DNA of 64,000 nt, taken from a virus. Under the pieces are notes generated by a model. The model made no database searches. It worked only from the letters and a program-made list of their open reading frames with translations, and was not told the origin of the DNA. The DNA lies in the IMG/VR virus record IMGVR_UViG_3300036770_005816, positions 62,001-126,000 of that record. The stretch is one strand, 5' to 3'. The position numbers were made by a program, and so were the translations under genes. Positions 1 through 7,825 of the stretch are shown in pieces (the stretch's first letter is position 1; each line of letters starts with the position of its first letter).

Positions 1-1098
1 ACCAACGGTTGCTTCCTTTTGCAGATTCTGCAAAATCAAAAGATTTCGTGCGACATCGGACTTGGTTTTGGGTTCGATAACAAATTTTTGGGATGTGAGC
101 CAAGTGTAGTAATGTTCTGCGTGCACAAACTCGTGGTCGGCAACATACGCACCATAGAGATAGTCAAGTTGGTCGTCCGACATCCCTAACTGCTCCAATG
201 GAAGCAGGAATTCCCTTTCAATTCCCCACAACCGTTTATTCATGTTGGAAATGTCCGCTCCGTCAACTGAAAGGTCTGGCGGGAAATCCAAATACGAATA
301 CATCATTGGGCGCTGTTGGTCATCCTTGATGCTTTTTATGCCGTCGGAAATTATTCCCGCCACACCGTCGTATTTGACCGCCGCATTTCTGTCTCCTCGG
401 CGAGAGATACCGCGAAGCAACGAGGCAACATCTGGGCGCTCCTCGCCCCTTCGGAGCAGGGTCAAAAATAAGCCCATATCCGCTGGTGTGGGAGGCTCAT
501 TATCGAATGCTCTCGCGATTTCCCCATCTTCCAATGCGCGTTCAGAATCACCCAAATTTGGATAAACAGATTTGAGTGCTTTTACGGCGTTCTCGTTTTT
601 GGTCAAATCGCCAAACTTGTTGGTGTACCGCTCATAGATTTCGGCGTGTGCCTTGAGTATGTTCTGTGCTGCTTTTAGCGAACGCTGTTGCTCATTGCTT
701 GGTGTGCGGGATTCGAGTTTATTCACTGTTGCCGATTCGTCAGAGCGGAGGTTTCTGACCTTGTTGAAAACTTTTTTAAACAAGGAAACCAATTCGTCAA
801 CAGGTGGCGTGTAGGGGATATTGTCCTCTCCGCCGGGACCAGTCCTGAACCCGTCGCCGTCACCATCGAAATCTGCGACACCACCGATAGGGGTACCGAG
901 AACTTTTACAATAAACTCTCCGTGATGTTTGACTTCTGTTGATTGTTCAGCACCATTTTTGATTCTTTTCATTACTTTTTTCGGTTCTTCGTTTTCCACC
1001 AATGTGTAGTAGTAAAAATCAGCCTTCTGTTTCGGAGTCAAAACCTGTACGGCTTTAGCCAAGTCCCTAGATTCCTGTATTGACATAACTGAAATCAT
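1..1098 (-). CDS. Partial virion-type protein with DGDGDG module and HEXXH motif
   Basis: The reading frame is open from an ATG at 1098 to the window edge (366 residues seen, C-terminus missing). The start overlaps the stop of the upstream gene as ATGA. Residues about 55-80 repeat the GTPIGG...DFDGDGDGF module found twice in the neighbouring gene, an Asp/Gly-rich loop resembling calcium-binding repeats. Near the window edge the motif HEFVH fits HEXXH of zinc metallopeptidases, followed by AEHYY. Function is unknown; co-transcription with the ART-like gene suggests a virion or co-injected protein. Confidence 0.75.
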   Translation of the reverse strand, partial: MISVMSIQESRDLAKAVQVLTPKQKADFYYYTLVENEEPKKVMKRIKNGAEQSTEVKHHGEFIVKVLGTPIGGVADFDGDGDGFRTGPGGEDNIPYTPPVDELVSLFKKVFNKVRNLRSDESATVNKLESRTPSNEQQRSLKAAQNILKAHAEIYERYTNKFGDLTKNENAVKALKSVYPNLGDSERALEDGEIARAFDNEPPTPADMGLFLTLLRRGEERPDVASLLRGISRRGDRNAAVKYDGVAGIISDGIKSIKDDQQRPMMYSYLDFPPDLSVDGADISNMNKRLWGIEREFLLPLEQLGMSDDQLDYLYGAYVADHEFVHAEHYYTWLTSQKFVIEPKTKSDVARNLLILQNLQKEATVG

Positions 1099-3566
1099 TT
1101 GGACCTCTCCTGCACTGCCAGCATTGACCTATCGTAAACAACAACCACATTTGGTTCGGCATCACTATCTTCAGCAACTTCACTGACCCAACCATTGGAA
1201 ACAAGAACATTCAACCTAGTGCCCTTGACACCTCTCGCCGCCAAAGAACGGCTTATATCGTCATCACCATAAAAATTTGTTTCCCCACGCCCTATACGCG
1301 CGCGATGTTCGGCGACTGTTTTTTTCATTTCCTCGATAGACATCAATGCGTCTGGCGGAATTGCCACAACGAGCACTTCGCCACCGTCTTCGTAAAACCC
1401 TTGAGCATAAATATCGGCAGTTTCTCTATCTAGCGCAAAGTTAATGCCGTTGCCGTGCACCCCCATGCCCGCAAAATATTGACCGCTTCTGAAATCGTCA
1501 GCCATTTGTTTCGCTTTTATGACAGTTCCTTTCCCATCTTCACCCTCAACCATGGCTGTACTTAATCCTCTATATGCAATAATCCAACCTTCTTTACGGA
1601 GACGCTCTATCTCATCCGCAGAGACAACCTTTGGTGGTTTATCGAATCCCTGTTTTTCGGCAATCATTTCCAACTGAACATCCCGACCAACACCTTTTGG
1701 CACTTTCTCGAGCCTTTGTTTGTACTCTCTGCCTGCTTCAGACTTTTCGAATTCATCTTTGCTTTTACCAAATAGCGATGCCAAATCTTTAGTTAAGTCT
1801 CGTATTTGCCGCTTTAGTGGCGCAGGATATTTGTCGCCACCAGGACCGCTAACAAACCCGTCCCCGTCGCCGTCAATCTCAGACATACCGCCAATAGGCG
1901 TACCGAGAACCTTCACCGCCAAATTCTTTTTATCATTTTCTCCCGAATCAACCAAATCCCAGTACCCGAATTTCAACACGGCTGAAACACTCGGAACATC
2001 TATTCTTTCTCCATTCACGAGCAGATAGCCGACATCTTTGTCAACCTCAAACAATCTTGCTTCACCAGAAACGGCAATCAGTACACCAGACTCTCGCTTA
2101 TCGGATTTGCCTTGAAGGTCGCCCGGTTCAACAAATTTACCTTCTCTTGGCAAAATCTGAATAGGAACACCCAACTCAGCCAACCGTTTCTGAACATCTT
2201 TATTCGCGAACTTATAATTAAAAGGAACAGCGATATAGGCGATATCTTCAATCTTTACACCGCCAAATATCTGAGCCTCGAAGTATCGATTATTGTAAGA
2301 CGAATAGTCTGGCTTTTGGTCATTCACTGTCCCCGCCCAGCCACCCTGCACACCTATCCCCTTGGGGTCATTTAGTGGCGAAACACCCATAAATTGTCCT
2401 GCAATCGAATCACCGGCAGTCATCGTTGAACGCTCTTCCACACCGCGTTTCATAACCATTGTCAAACGACCATATGTTCCACCATTAACGCCAATCTGTT
2501 CAACACCATCCTCGAAAAAAAATCCGTACACCGGACGAGCAGATTTTTTGCTTCCAGCAACAGGGATTCCAAAAAGCATCTGTTCGGCAACTGCACGAAA
2601 CTCCATCTGCTTCCTTAATTTGTTTCGTTCTTGCGAATCCCTACGCTCTAGTTTCCACGCATCAATGAACGCATTCCGCCCATTATTTTCAAACAAATTT
2701 TTGTATTTCCCATCAGACAAAACCTTTTCCAGACCACCCTCAGATATGGCAATACCAATTCGGCGATTTTTGTTCTCTACAAGTTTTTTGGCAACTTCAT
2801 CTGCGTCGGGGACTGCGCCATCGCGTTTCACATCAGCCATGAACTGAATAATTTTCCCGCTCTTCTCCAGCCCCATAAGGCTGTGACCCAACCATCTGCC
2901 AATCGGGTTTGGATAATGCGCGGGAGAATTTTCGTATTTTTTGTACTCCAACATCGTTTTGTAAAACGGATGTGTTTCTTTCACGCCGTTTTGTTTAAGC
3001 GCTTCAATTACATGATTAACGTAATCATCGCTCCATTTTTTCACTTTCGCGTGGCGCGCCATTACCGGAACGCCGTTATCCCTGACGAACTTCAACAAAT
3101 CTTGAGATTCTTTAGAGTTTGCATCGTCACCAAGGTTTTTCAGTAATTCTTCAAAATACTTTTTGCCATCCGGGTCGTCTCTGTTCCCAATTACGCTGTG
3201 TGCACCGTCGAACAGTGCCACAATGACACTGTGTGCGTTGGGATTGTCTCCGTATTTATTCAGCCACGCGACGGCTATCGGTGCTAACCGTTTCTCAAAA
3301 TCAATCGCATCGTCCATTTGTTTGCGCAATTCGGGAGTCCACCCGTCCCTCAGTAAAGGCGCCCAAGGTCGGTTCTTTTTGTTTGCTTCAGCAAAATTGC
3401 TGGCAGGAACAAGGATTTCGTTAAGCCCATCAACAGCCTTTTTTATCGGCGCGGGGTACTTGTCACCGCCCGGACCGCTAACAAACCCGTCCCCATCACC
3501 ATCGACCTCGGACATCCCACCAATAGGGGTTCCAAGAACTTTTACATAAAGACCAGACACCCCCAT
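1095..3566 (-). CDS. Two-module virion-type protein with C-terminal ADP-ribosyltransferase-like domain
   Basis: 823 residues. Two near-identical modules (GTPIGGMSE-V/I-DGDGDGFVSGPGGDKYPAP) lie at residues about 9-46 and 550-590, each opening a domain, so the protein looks like a duplication or fusion of two units. The C-terminal part (from about 650) has features of ADP-ribosyltransferases: a YRGL motif near 664, then GQYFAGMGVHGNGINFALDR, a Tyr/Ala-rich helix and a late Glu-containing loop. Such domains occur in phage minor head proteins and co-injected effectors. The middle domain (50-540) is not recognised. Which of the two roles applies is open. Confidence 0.8.
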   Translation of the reverse strand: MGVSGLYVKVLGTPIGGMSEVDGDGDGFVSGPGGDKYPAPIKKAVDGLNEILVPASNFAEANKKNRPWAPLLRDGWTPELRKQMDDAIDFEKRLAPIAVAWLNKYGDNPNAHSVIVALFDGAHSVIGNRDDPDGKKYFEELLKNLGDDANSKESQDLLKFVRDNGVPVMARHAKVKKWSDDYVNHVIEALKQNGVKETHPFYKTMLEYKKYENSPAHYPNPIGRWLGHSLMGLEKSGKIIQFMADVKRDGAVPDADEVAKKLVENKNRRIGIAISEGGLEKVLSDGKYKNLFENNGRNAFIDAWKLERRDSQERNKLRKQMEFRAVAEQMLFGIPVAGSKKSARPVYGFFFEDGVEQIGVNGGTYGRLTMVMKRGVEERSTMTAGDSIAGQFMGVSPLNDPKGIGVQGGWAGTVNDQKPDYSSYNNRYFEAQIFGGVKIEDIAYIAVPFNYKFANKDVQKRLAELGVPIQILPREGKFVEPGDLQGKSDKRESGVLIAVSGEARLFEVDKDVGYLLVNGERIDVPSVSAVLKFGYWDLVDSGENDKKNLAVKVLGTPIGGMSEIDGDGDGFVSGPGGDKYPAPLKRQIRDLTKDLASLFGKSKDEFEKSEAGREYKQRLEKVPKGVGRDVQLEMIAEKQGFDKPPKVVSADEIERLRKEGWIIAYRGLSTAMVEGEDGKGTVIKAKQMADDFRSGQYFAGMGVHGNGINFALDRETADIYAQGFYEDGGEVLVVAIPPDALMSIEEMKKTVAEHRARIGRGETNFYGDDDISRSLAARGVKGTRLNVLVSNGWVSEVAEDSDAEPNVVVVYDRSMLAVQERSK

Positions 3567-3582
3567 ATTTTACTACGAACCA

Positions 3583-3852
3583 TCAACCACGCTCTAAACG
3601 AATAGCACCCTCCACAATTAAATCATTCACCGAAACCCTCTCCAACAACCCCAACAAAAACTCGGCATCAGGGTCACCAGCCTCAGCAGCCTCCCCCAAA
3701 AAATCCAACACATCCTGCTCCGTCCGAGCATCCCTCACCACCCACGGCGTAAAACCCTTCGGCACCAACCCCGAACCAGACAACCTGATTTCCCTAGACG
3801 CGACATCGCGAGACCCGCGTTGCACAGAACGACGCTTATGATGCTTCGGCAT
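3583..3852 (-). CDS. Small hypothetical protein (89 aa)
   Basis: Starts MPKHHKRRS with a very basic N-terminus and ends in an acidic helical region (GDPDAEFLLGLL). The start lies 17 bp inside the upstream gene, typical of translational coupling. No family is recognised. The C-terminal EAAEAGDPDAEFLL resembles a single Sel1/TPR-like helix pair, but one repeat is not enough to assign it. Confidence 0.6.
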   Translation of the reverse strand: MPKHHKRRSVQRGSRDVASREIRLSGSGLVPKGFTPWVVRDARTEQDVLDFLGEAAEAGDPDAEFLLGLLERVSVNDLIVEGAIRLERG

Positions 3853-4363
3853 ACGCCAAAGGTAGCAAAAACACTCCACCAACCCACATACAGCCGATAG
3901 CACAATAACCAACCACATCCAAAAGATTGTCAGCCAACGACTCATTCTGCGGAGACGCATCCCGCGCCAACAAATTCTCCAAACGCGCCACCTTGTCATG
4001 CAAACGAACAAACAACCCGCGCTCACCAAACCTACGAATATTCTCATGCCCGTAATCCGTCTGCTTACGAACCAGCGTCTTCGTCACCACATCAGCATCC
4101 AACTCATACCCAAGAACCGACGCCAACATCACACCAGCACGACCGATATCACGCCACGAAGCCAACCGAGCCTCCCCGCTACGCGACTGCTCCTCAAAAT
4201 CGAGACCGATAGCAGCATCCAAAAACGCGCGCAAATCCCCAACCGACCGCACCATCAATTTGTCACTGCTCAAACCACCAAAAATACGGTCAACCGCAAC
4301 CACAGCCGCATCATTCCACGAAACCCCAACCCGACCAGAACCCCAAAAAATGTGATTTTCCAT
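3836..4363 (-). CDS. DUF1599-like (nucleotide-modification-associated) protein
   Basis: About 175 residues. The stretch KQTDYGHENIRRFGERGL, then VRLHDKVARLENLL, then NESLADNLLDVVGYCAIG matches the conserved pattern of DUF1599 phage proteins, linked in the literature to nucleotide modification and MazG-like folds. The ATG at 4363 lies exactly 6 nt after a TATTGT -10-like box, so the mRNA may be leaderless; an in-frame GTG at 4369 is the alternative. Its coding strand is G/T-rich, opposite to the divergent genes, because the whole block is skewed at the DNA-strand level. Confidence 0.7.
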   Translation of the reverse strand: MENHIFWGSGRVGVSWNDAAVVAVDRIFGGLSSDKLMVRSVGDLRAFLDAAIGLDFEEQSRSGEARLASWRDIGRAGVMLASVLGYELDADVVTKTLVRKQTDYGHENIRRFGERGLFVRLHDKVARLENLLARDASPQNESLADNLLDVVGYCAIGCMWVGGVFLLPLAYAEAS

Positions 4364-4386
4364 ACCCACACAATAGACTCAAAACA

Positions 4387-4746
4387 GTGAACAACATACG
4401 CACCCAATACACCCGCCGAAGCAACGCCTACGTCATCCTCTGCTACGCCCGCATGATGGCACACTGGAAAGGGCGGGAATGGTTTACAGACAAGGACTAT
4501 CACACCTTCCAAGCAGGACGCATACAAACCAAACGAATCCGAGAAACCCTCAAACGGCTCGTCCAACAAAACTTCCTCACCAAAGACAACACCAACCCCA
4601 AAACACCCCGCTACCACATAACCGAAAAAGGAATCGGCGCAATCTACGACGTAGAACGCAGATACCCATCACAAGAAATCAACAAAGACATCTACCGACC
4701 CGTCCCCAAACAACAAAAACCCAAAGCCCCAGCCGTCATTAAATAA
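4387..4746 (+). CDS. Winged-helix-like DNA-binding protein
   Basis: 119 residues from a GTG start. RIRETLKRLVQQNFLTKDNTNPKTPRYHITEKGI has the recognition-helix plus beta-wing pattern of winged-helix regulators (PadR/MarR-type architecture), inferred from pattern only. It is divergent from the DUF1599-like gene with about 20 bp between starts, and 7 bp upstream of the nuclease-like gene. A regulator of the nuclease/methyltransferase pair is a possible role. Codons are extremely C/A-rich. A TAGACT -10-like box 7 nt before the GTG suggests a leaderless transcript. Confidence 0.6.
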   Translation: MNNIRTQYTRRSNAYVILCYARMMAHWKGREWFTDKDYHTFQAGRIQTKRIRETLKRLVQQNFLTKDNTNPKTPRYHITEKGIGAIYDVERRYPSQEINKDIYRPVPKQQKPKAPAVIK

Positions 4747-4753
4747 AACAAAC

Positions 4754-5296
4754 ATGCCCATCTCAGAAATAATGACACTCACCGCCAAAGAACTCATCCA
4801 CGTCGTCACCTGGGTCAAACAAGCACAAGCCAACAAACGCAACCACAAAGTAAACGACCAAATCTACGCAAAAACCCTCGGCTCAGAAGGCATCGCACTC
4901 ATGGGCAAATGCGGAGAAGTCATCGCCGCCCGCTACTACGGCGTCCAACCCGACTGGAACATCTACATCGGCGCAGACAACGGCAACGACCTCCACATCC
5001 ACAACAAAAAAACCGAAATCAAAACCTCAACCCAACGCAACCTCATCATCAACGACCCCGCCCACAACAAATACGGCATCTGGAAACCCGACACCGAAAT
5101 CTGCATCCTCGTCCACTGCAACCGACCCCCCAAAACCGCCATAACCATCAGCACCACCACACAATTCCAAATAATCGGCGCAATCAACCGCCACGAATTC
5201 TTCCAAATCGCCCAAAAACGCAACTACGGCTACGGACCCCGCCTAGTAGCCACAGAACAACAACTCCACGGCAACGAAATCTTCCAAATCAAATAA
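4754..5296 (+). CDS. PD-(D/E)xK-like nuclease, possible restriction enzyme
   Basis: 180 residues. Glu55 in GEVIAARYYG, Asp79 in GNDL and Glu88-x-Lys90 in TEIKTST fit the spacing of a PD-(D/E)xK nuclease core (helix Glu, strand Asp, strand ExK). It sits 23 bp upstream of a DNA methyltransferase in the same orientation, as in compact type II restriction-modification pairs. Alternatives are a phage resolvase or another DNA-processing nuclease. The nuclease assignment is inferred from motifs; the restriction role comes from context only. Confidence 0.6.
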   Translation: MPISEIMTLTAKELIHVVTWVKQAQANKRNHKVNDQIYAKTLGSEGIALMGKCGEVIAARYYGVQPDWNIYIGADNGNDLHIHNKKTEIKTSTQRNLIINDPAHNKYGIWKPDTEICILVHCNRPPKTAITISTTTQFQIIGAINRHEFFQIAQKRNYGYGPRLVATEQQLHGNEIFQIK

Positions 5297-5319
5297 CCCA
5301 AAACAACTAACATCAAACC

Positions 5320-6054
5320 GTGCAAACCAACACAATCACGGTCAACGACGCCACCCAAACACTCCAACAACTCCCCGACAACAGCATCCACACCGTCATC
5401 ACCTCACCCCCCTACAACAAAAAAGGCATAAACGGCGGCAAAACACAAAACAGCAACCAAATCTGGCAAAAACACAACATCAACTACAACCAATACCACG
5501 ACAACATGCCAGAACACCAATACCAACAATGGCTAATAGAAATAATCAACCAACTCCACCGCATCATCACACCAGACGGCTCAATCTTCCTCAACCACAA
5601 ACCCCGACGCCACAACAACCAAGCCCACCTCCCAACCGAAATAATCCACAAAACCAACGCCAACATCTACCAACTCATCATCTGGAACCGCCACAACTCC
5701 CCCAACATCCGAAACGACCACCTCCTCCCCAACACCGAACACATCTACTGGCTCACCAAAAACAAACCACGCACATACCGCAACCAACTACACCCCAAAT
5801 ACATCACCGAAATCTGGGACATCCCCCCACAAAAACAAAACCAACACCCCGCACCATTCCCACCACAACTCGTCGAAAACTGCATCCTCCTCACCACACA
5901 ACCCGGAGACATCATCCTCGACCCATTCAACGGAATCGGAACAACCACCACCACCGCACACAAACTCCAACGCCAATACATCGGCTACGACATAGACCCC
6001 CACTACACACAAATCGCACAACAAGCCATCACAGTCCCCGCTCTCACAAAATAA
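5320..6054 (+). CDS. DNA methyltransferase (SPPY, N4-cytosine/N6-adenine type)
   Basis: 244 residues from a GTG start. The catalytic motif TSPPYN lies at residues 28-33 and the S-adenosylmethionine motif DPFNGIGTT at 201-209. This order (catalytic motif first) is that of beta-class amino-methyltransferases; SPPY is most frequent in N4-cytosine enzymes but also occurs in N6-adenine enzymes. There is little room for a separate target-recognition domain beyond residues 35-195. Adjacent to the nuclease-like gene, it could protect phage DNA or complete a restriction-modification pair. Confidence 0.9.
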   Translation: MQTNTITVNDATQTLQQLPDNSIHTVITSPPYNKKGINGGKTQNSNQIWQKHNINYNQYHDNMPEHQYQQWLIEIINQLHRIITPDGSIFLNHKPRRHNNQAHLPTEIIHKTNANIYQLIIWNRHNSPNIRNDHLLPNTEHIYWLTKNKPRTYRNQLHPKYITEIWDIPPQKQNQHPAPFPPQLVENCILLTTQPGDIILDPFNGIGTTTTTAHKLQRQYIGYDIDPHYTQIAQQAITVPALTK

Positions 6055-6360
6055 ACAGAACACACCCGACCAAAAAATTGGCGCACACCCGCCCCCGGTG
6101 CTGTCGAGGCGCCCCTAGGTTGTAGTCCCGCTTATTTGGCTTTTTTGTGTGTGAACATGTGTTCGTGTGTGTTTGTTGTGTGTGATTGGGGGCGAACATG
6201 TGTTTGTGGGGGCGAACATGTGTTTTTGTGTGTGAACATGTGTTCGTGTTTGCGAACATGTGTTTGTTTGTGGTTTGTGGTTTGACTTTCGTTTCGTCGT
6301 GTTGTAAAGTGTTGTGCGATTATCCGTTTTGTTTATTTTGATGAAAGTGAGAGTGTGAGT
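6055..6360 (+). other. Gene-free stretch at a sharp strand-composition switch
   Basis: Up to about 6105 the plus strand is C/A-rich; from about 6120 it is G/T-rich, and stays so through the next two genes. The stretch holds an AGTCCCGC copy at 6124 and the GAACATGTGTT array. A minor-groove-flexible T/G tract continues to about 6350. No convincing gene is seen here. Confidence 0.7.
6151..6265 (+). repeat. Array of five GAACATGTGTT sites, four at exact 20-bp spacing
   Basis: Sites begin at 6153, 6194, 6214, 6234 and 6254. The last four are spaced exactly 20 bp (two helical turns); the first is 41 bp before the second. Two copies (6153, 6234) are perfect dyads GAAC-ATGT-GTTC; three end in GTTT. 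The dyad fits the Gram-positive LexA box GAAC-RNRY-GTTC. Face-aligned repeats at a composition switch also fit origin iterons or a phage repressor array. Confidence 0.85.
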
Positions 6361-6528
6361 GTGGCTAAGTACAGGTATCGGAATCGTTATGACATCGCAC
6401 CGTGTTATGAAGAGCGTGGTAAGTGGTGGGTTGTTGATACTGAGAGTCGTTATGCGAAGGTGAAGTTGTGTGGGTCTCGTGCTGAGGCGTTGCGTGAGTC
6501 GTATCGTCTTGACCGTGTGTTGGCGTGA
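6361..6528 (+). CDS. Small hypothetical protein (55 aa)
   Basis: Begins with GTG (MAKYRYRNRYDIAPC) and ends RLDRVLA; it is basic and aromatic-rich, with WWVVDTESRY in the centre. There is no strong Shine-Dalgarno; GAGAGTG lies upstream. It is the first gene after the GAACATGTGTT array and shares the G/T-rich composition of this side. Possibly a small DNA-binding protein, but no family is recognised. Confidence 0.6.
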   Translation: MAKYRYRNRYDIAPCYEERGKWWVVDTESRYAKVKLCGSRAEALRESYRLDRVLA

Positions 6529-6612
6529 AGTTTCGCAAGGCTCACGGGTGATTTACGGGTGATTTGTGATGTGTATTCGTATGATGAAACTAGGTGAGAG
6601 ACACATGAAAGG

Positions 6613-7284
6613 ATGTGTGAGTGTATGAGTTCGTTAGCGACTAAGTATTGTGATTTCATCACTGAACTTGCTCAACATAGGAAGAGTGAAGCATGTCTTA
6701 TGAATCGTGGTGTGACAGATACAAGTTCGTTCGTGTCTGTTTCGTACAGAGATGAGATGATGACCATTGACGCTACGGGTGGTGAAACACTTGTTGAGAC
6801 GCTACCTCGAACATTGGATGCTGTCATAAAGACAGGTCTCATGAAGTTTGATGTGCTTGCGTTCACCGCAGAAGTGTTCATGAAACCCGCAGAAGGTATG
6901 ACAGAAGAGGAAGCGAAACGATACAAGCGTGGCGACCTTGAGAAGGAATACCAAACGAATCCGCTAACCGATGTGATGGAAGGTTTGTTTACTGTCGTCA
7001 CTACTTGGGAAGGTGATACCGCATACCGTTTCGTGAAAGTGAACTACGACGACAGGGGGCAACCCGTGTACGGGGATACGGGTAGTGAAGTTGCTACCCC
7101 TCAACGAAACATGTCAGGGTTCGTGACTCGCATACTGAACGACTATCGTGACTACTGTCGTAGGGAACTCTCAACCGATGAAGGCAAAGAGTATCTCGAA
7201 GCGTTTGATGAACTCGTCACAGAGCAAGGGTCGTTAGCGAAGGCTGTCGCATACATAGCGAACCTAGACACAGGGAAGAACTAG
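6613..7284 (+). CDS. Hypothetical phage protein (about 220 aa)
   Basis: The frame opens at 6613 or 6625; GAAAGG lies directly before the first ATG and 12 nt before the second, so the start is uncertain. The protein is soluble, with no membrane segment, mixed alpha/beta by composition, and a helical acidic C-terminus. No family is recognised. An 11-bp inverted repeat follows the stop, so transcription probably ends there. Confidence 0.75.
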   Translation: MCECMSSLATKYCDFITELAQHRKSEACLMNRGVTDTSSFVSVSYRDEMMTIDATGGETLVETLPRTLDAVIKTGLMKFDVLAFTAEVFMKPAEGMTEEEAKRYKRGDLEKEYQTNPLTDVMEGLFTVVTTWEGDTAYRFVKVNYDDRGQPVYGDTGSEVATPQRNMSGFVTRILNDYRDYCRRELSTDEGKEYLEAFDELVTEQGSLAKAVAYIANLDTGKN

Positions 7285-7294
7285 CGACGGGTTG

Positions 7295-7324
7295 CTCACG
7301 GGTAGCACCCCTACTACCCGTGAG
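7295..7324 (+). terminator. Bidirectional hairpin terminator
   Basis: CTCACGGGTAG (7295-7305) and CTACCCGTGAG (7314-7324) form a perfect 11-bp stem with an 8-nt loop between two convergent genes. There is no long U-run, so the termination mechanism is inferred from position. Confidence 0.75.
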
Positions 7325-7336
7325 ACTCACCTCTAA

Positions 7337-7504
7337 TCAGACATACGCCTCATACTCGATGTGGAGTTGGTCGTCGTGGAGATACTTGACTACCTCAACG
7401 GCTTTCTGTCTCGCCGTGTTGATGATGTCTGCTTCAGTCATGGTCTCAGTCGTATCCTCAACCTCGACTAGGAAGGTGACATAGCACTCGTAGAGAATCG
7501 TCAT
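7337..7504 (-). CDS. Small hypothetical protein (55 aa)
   Basis: Starts MTILYECYVTFLVEVEDTTE and ends EYEAYV. Strand-forming N-terminus followed by one helix (ADIINTARQKAVEVVKYL). No family is recognised. It has its own leader hairpin and GTGCGTAATA element immediately upstream (7521-7582), which supports it as a real expressed gene despite its size. Confidence 0.7.
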   Translation of the reverse strand: MTILYECYVTFLVEVEDTTETMTEADIINTARQKAVEVVKYLHDDQLHIEYEAYV

Positions 7505-7520
7505 TTCGTATTTCCTCTCT

Positions 7521-7582
7521 CACCCTCACGGGTGGCTAGTAGTTGTGTATCAGTATTACGCACCGAAGTCATGAAGTGTGAC
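7521..7582 (-). promoter_or_regulatory. GTCACAC/GTGCGTAATA element plus leader hairpin
   Basis: Minus-strand order: GTCACAC (7582-7576), 12 nt, GTGCGTAATAC (7563-7553), CTACTAG, then the stem CACCC-GTGA-GGGTG (7534-7521) and AGAGGAAAT before the ATG. It belongs to the family described under findings. Confidence 0.8.
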
Positions 7583-7584
7583 GC

Positions 7585-7752
7585 TCAGCAGTAGTCGCCG
7601 TCAGGCGGACAGCACTCGTGGCACTCAACCGACGCACCCTCAGGAATCGTGTTGGGGTCGAAGTTCACCCCCAACCAAGATTCGGCGATGTCGCAGAAGA
7701 TTTCGCAGTCGTCGTGAGAAACCTCACGCCCGCAAGAGTTACAAGTAAGCAT
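7585..7752 (-). CDS. Zinc-ribbon microprotein (55 aa)
   Basis: Starts MLTCNSCGREVSHDDC and ends CPPDGDYC. The first CxxC knuckle is at residues 4-7; the second metal-binding pair is probably among the cysteines of ECHECC near residues 44-48. Very acidic. Likely a small zinc-binding adaptor; the partner is unknown. Confidence 0.75.
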   Translation of the reverse strand: MLTCNSCGREVSHDDCEIFCDIAESWLGVNFDPNTIPEGASVECHECCPPDGDYC

Positions 7753-7769
7753 TTCGTATCACCTCTCCC

Positions 7770-7782
7770 ACCCGTTACGGGT
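7770..7782 (-). promoter_or_regulatory. Leader hairpin before the zinc-ribbon gene
   Basis: Stem ACCCG/CGGGT (7782-7778 with 7774-7770) with a TAA loop, preceded by CTACTAG and followed by GGGAGAGGTGATACG before the ATG. The GTGCGTA element seen upstream of most relatives is absent here. Confidence 0.7.
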
Positions 7783-7825
7783 GTCTAGTAGTTGCCGACT
7801 ACCTTAGGGAAAGGGTGTTACGGGG

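Noticed and set aside
5529-6125. Long His/Pro/Arg-rich plus-strand frame overlapping the methyltransferase
   Set aside because: Produced by the C/A-rich composition in another frame; the methyltransferase frame has clear motifs.
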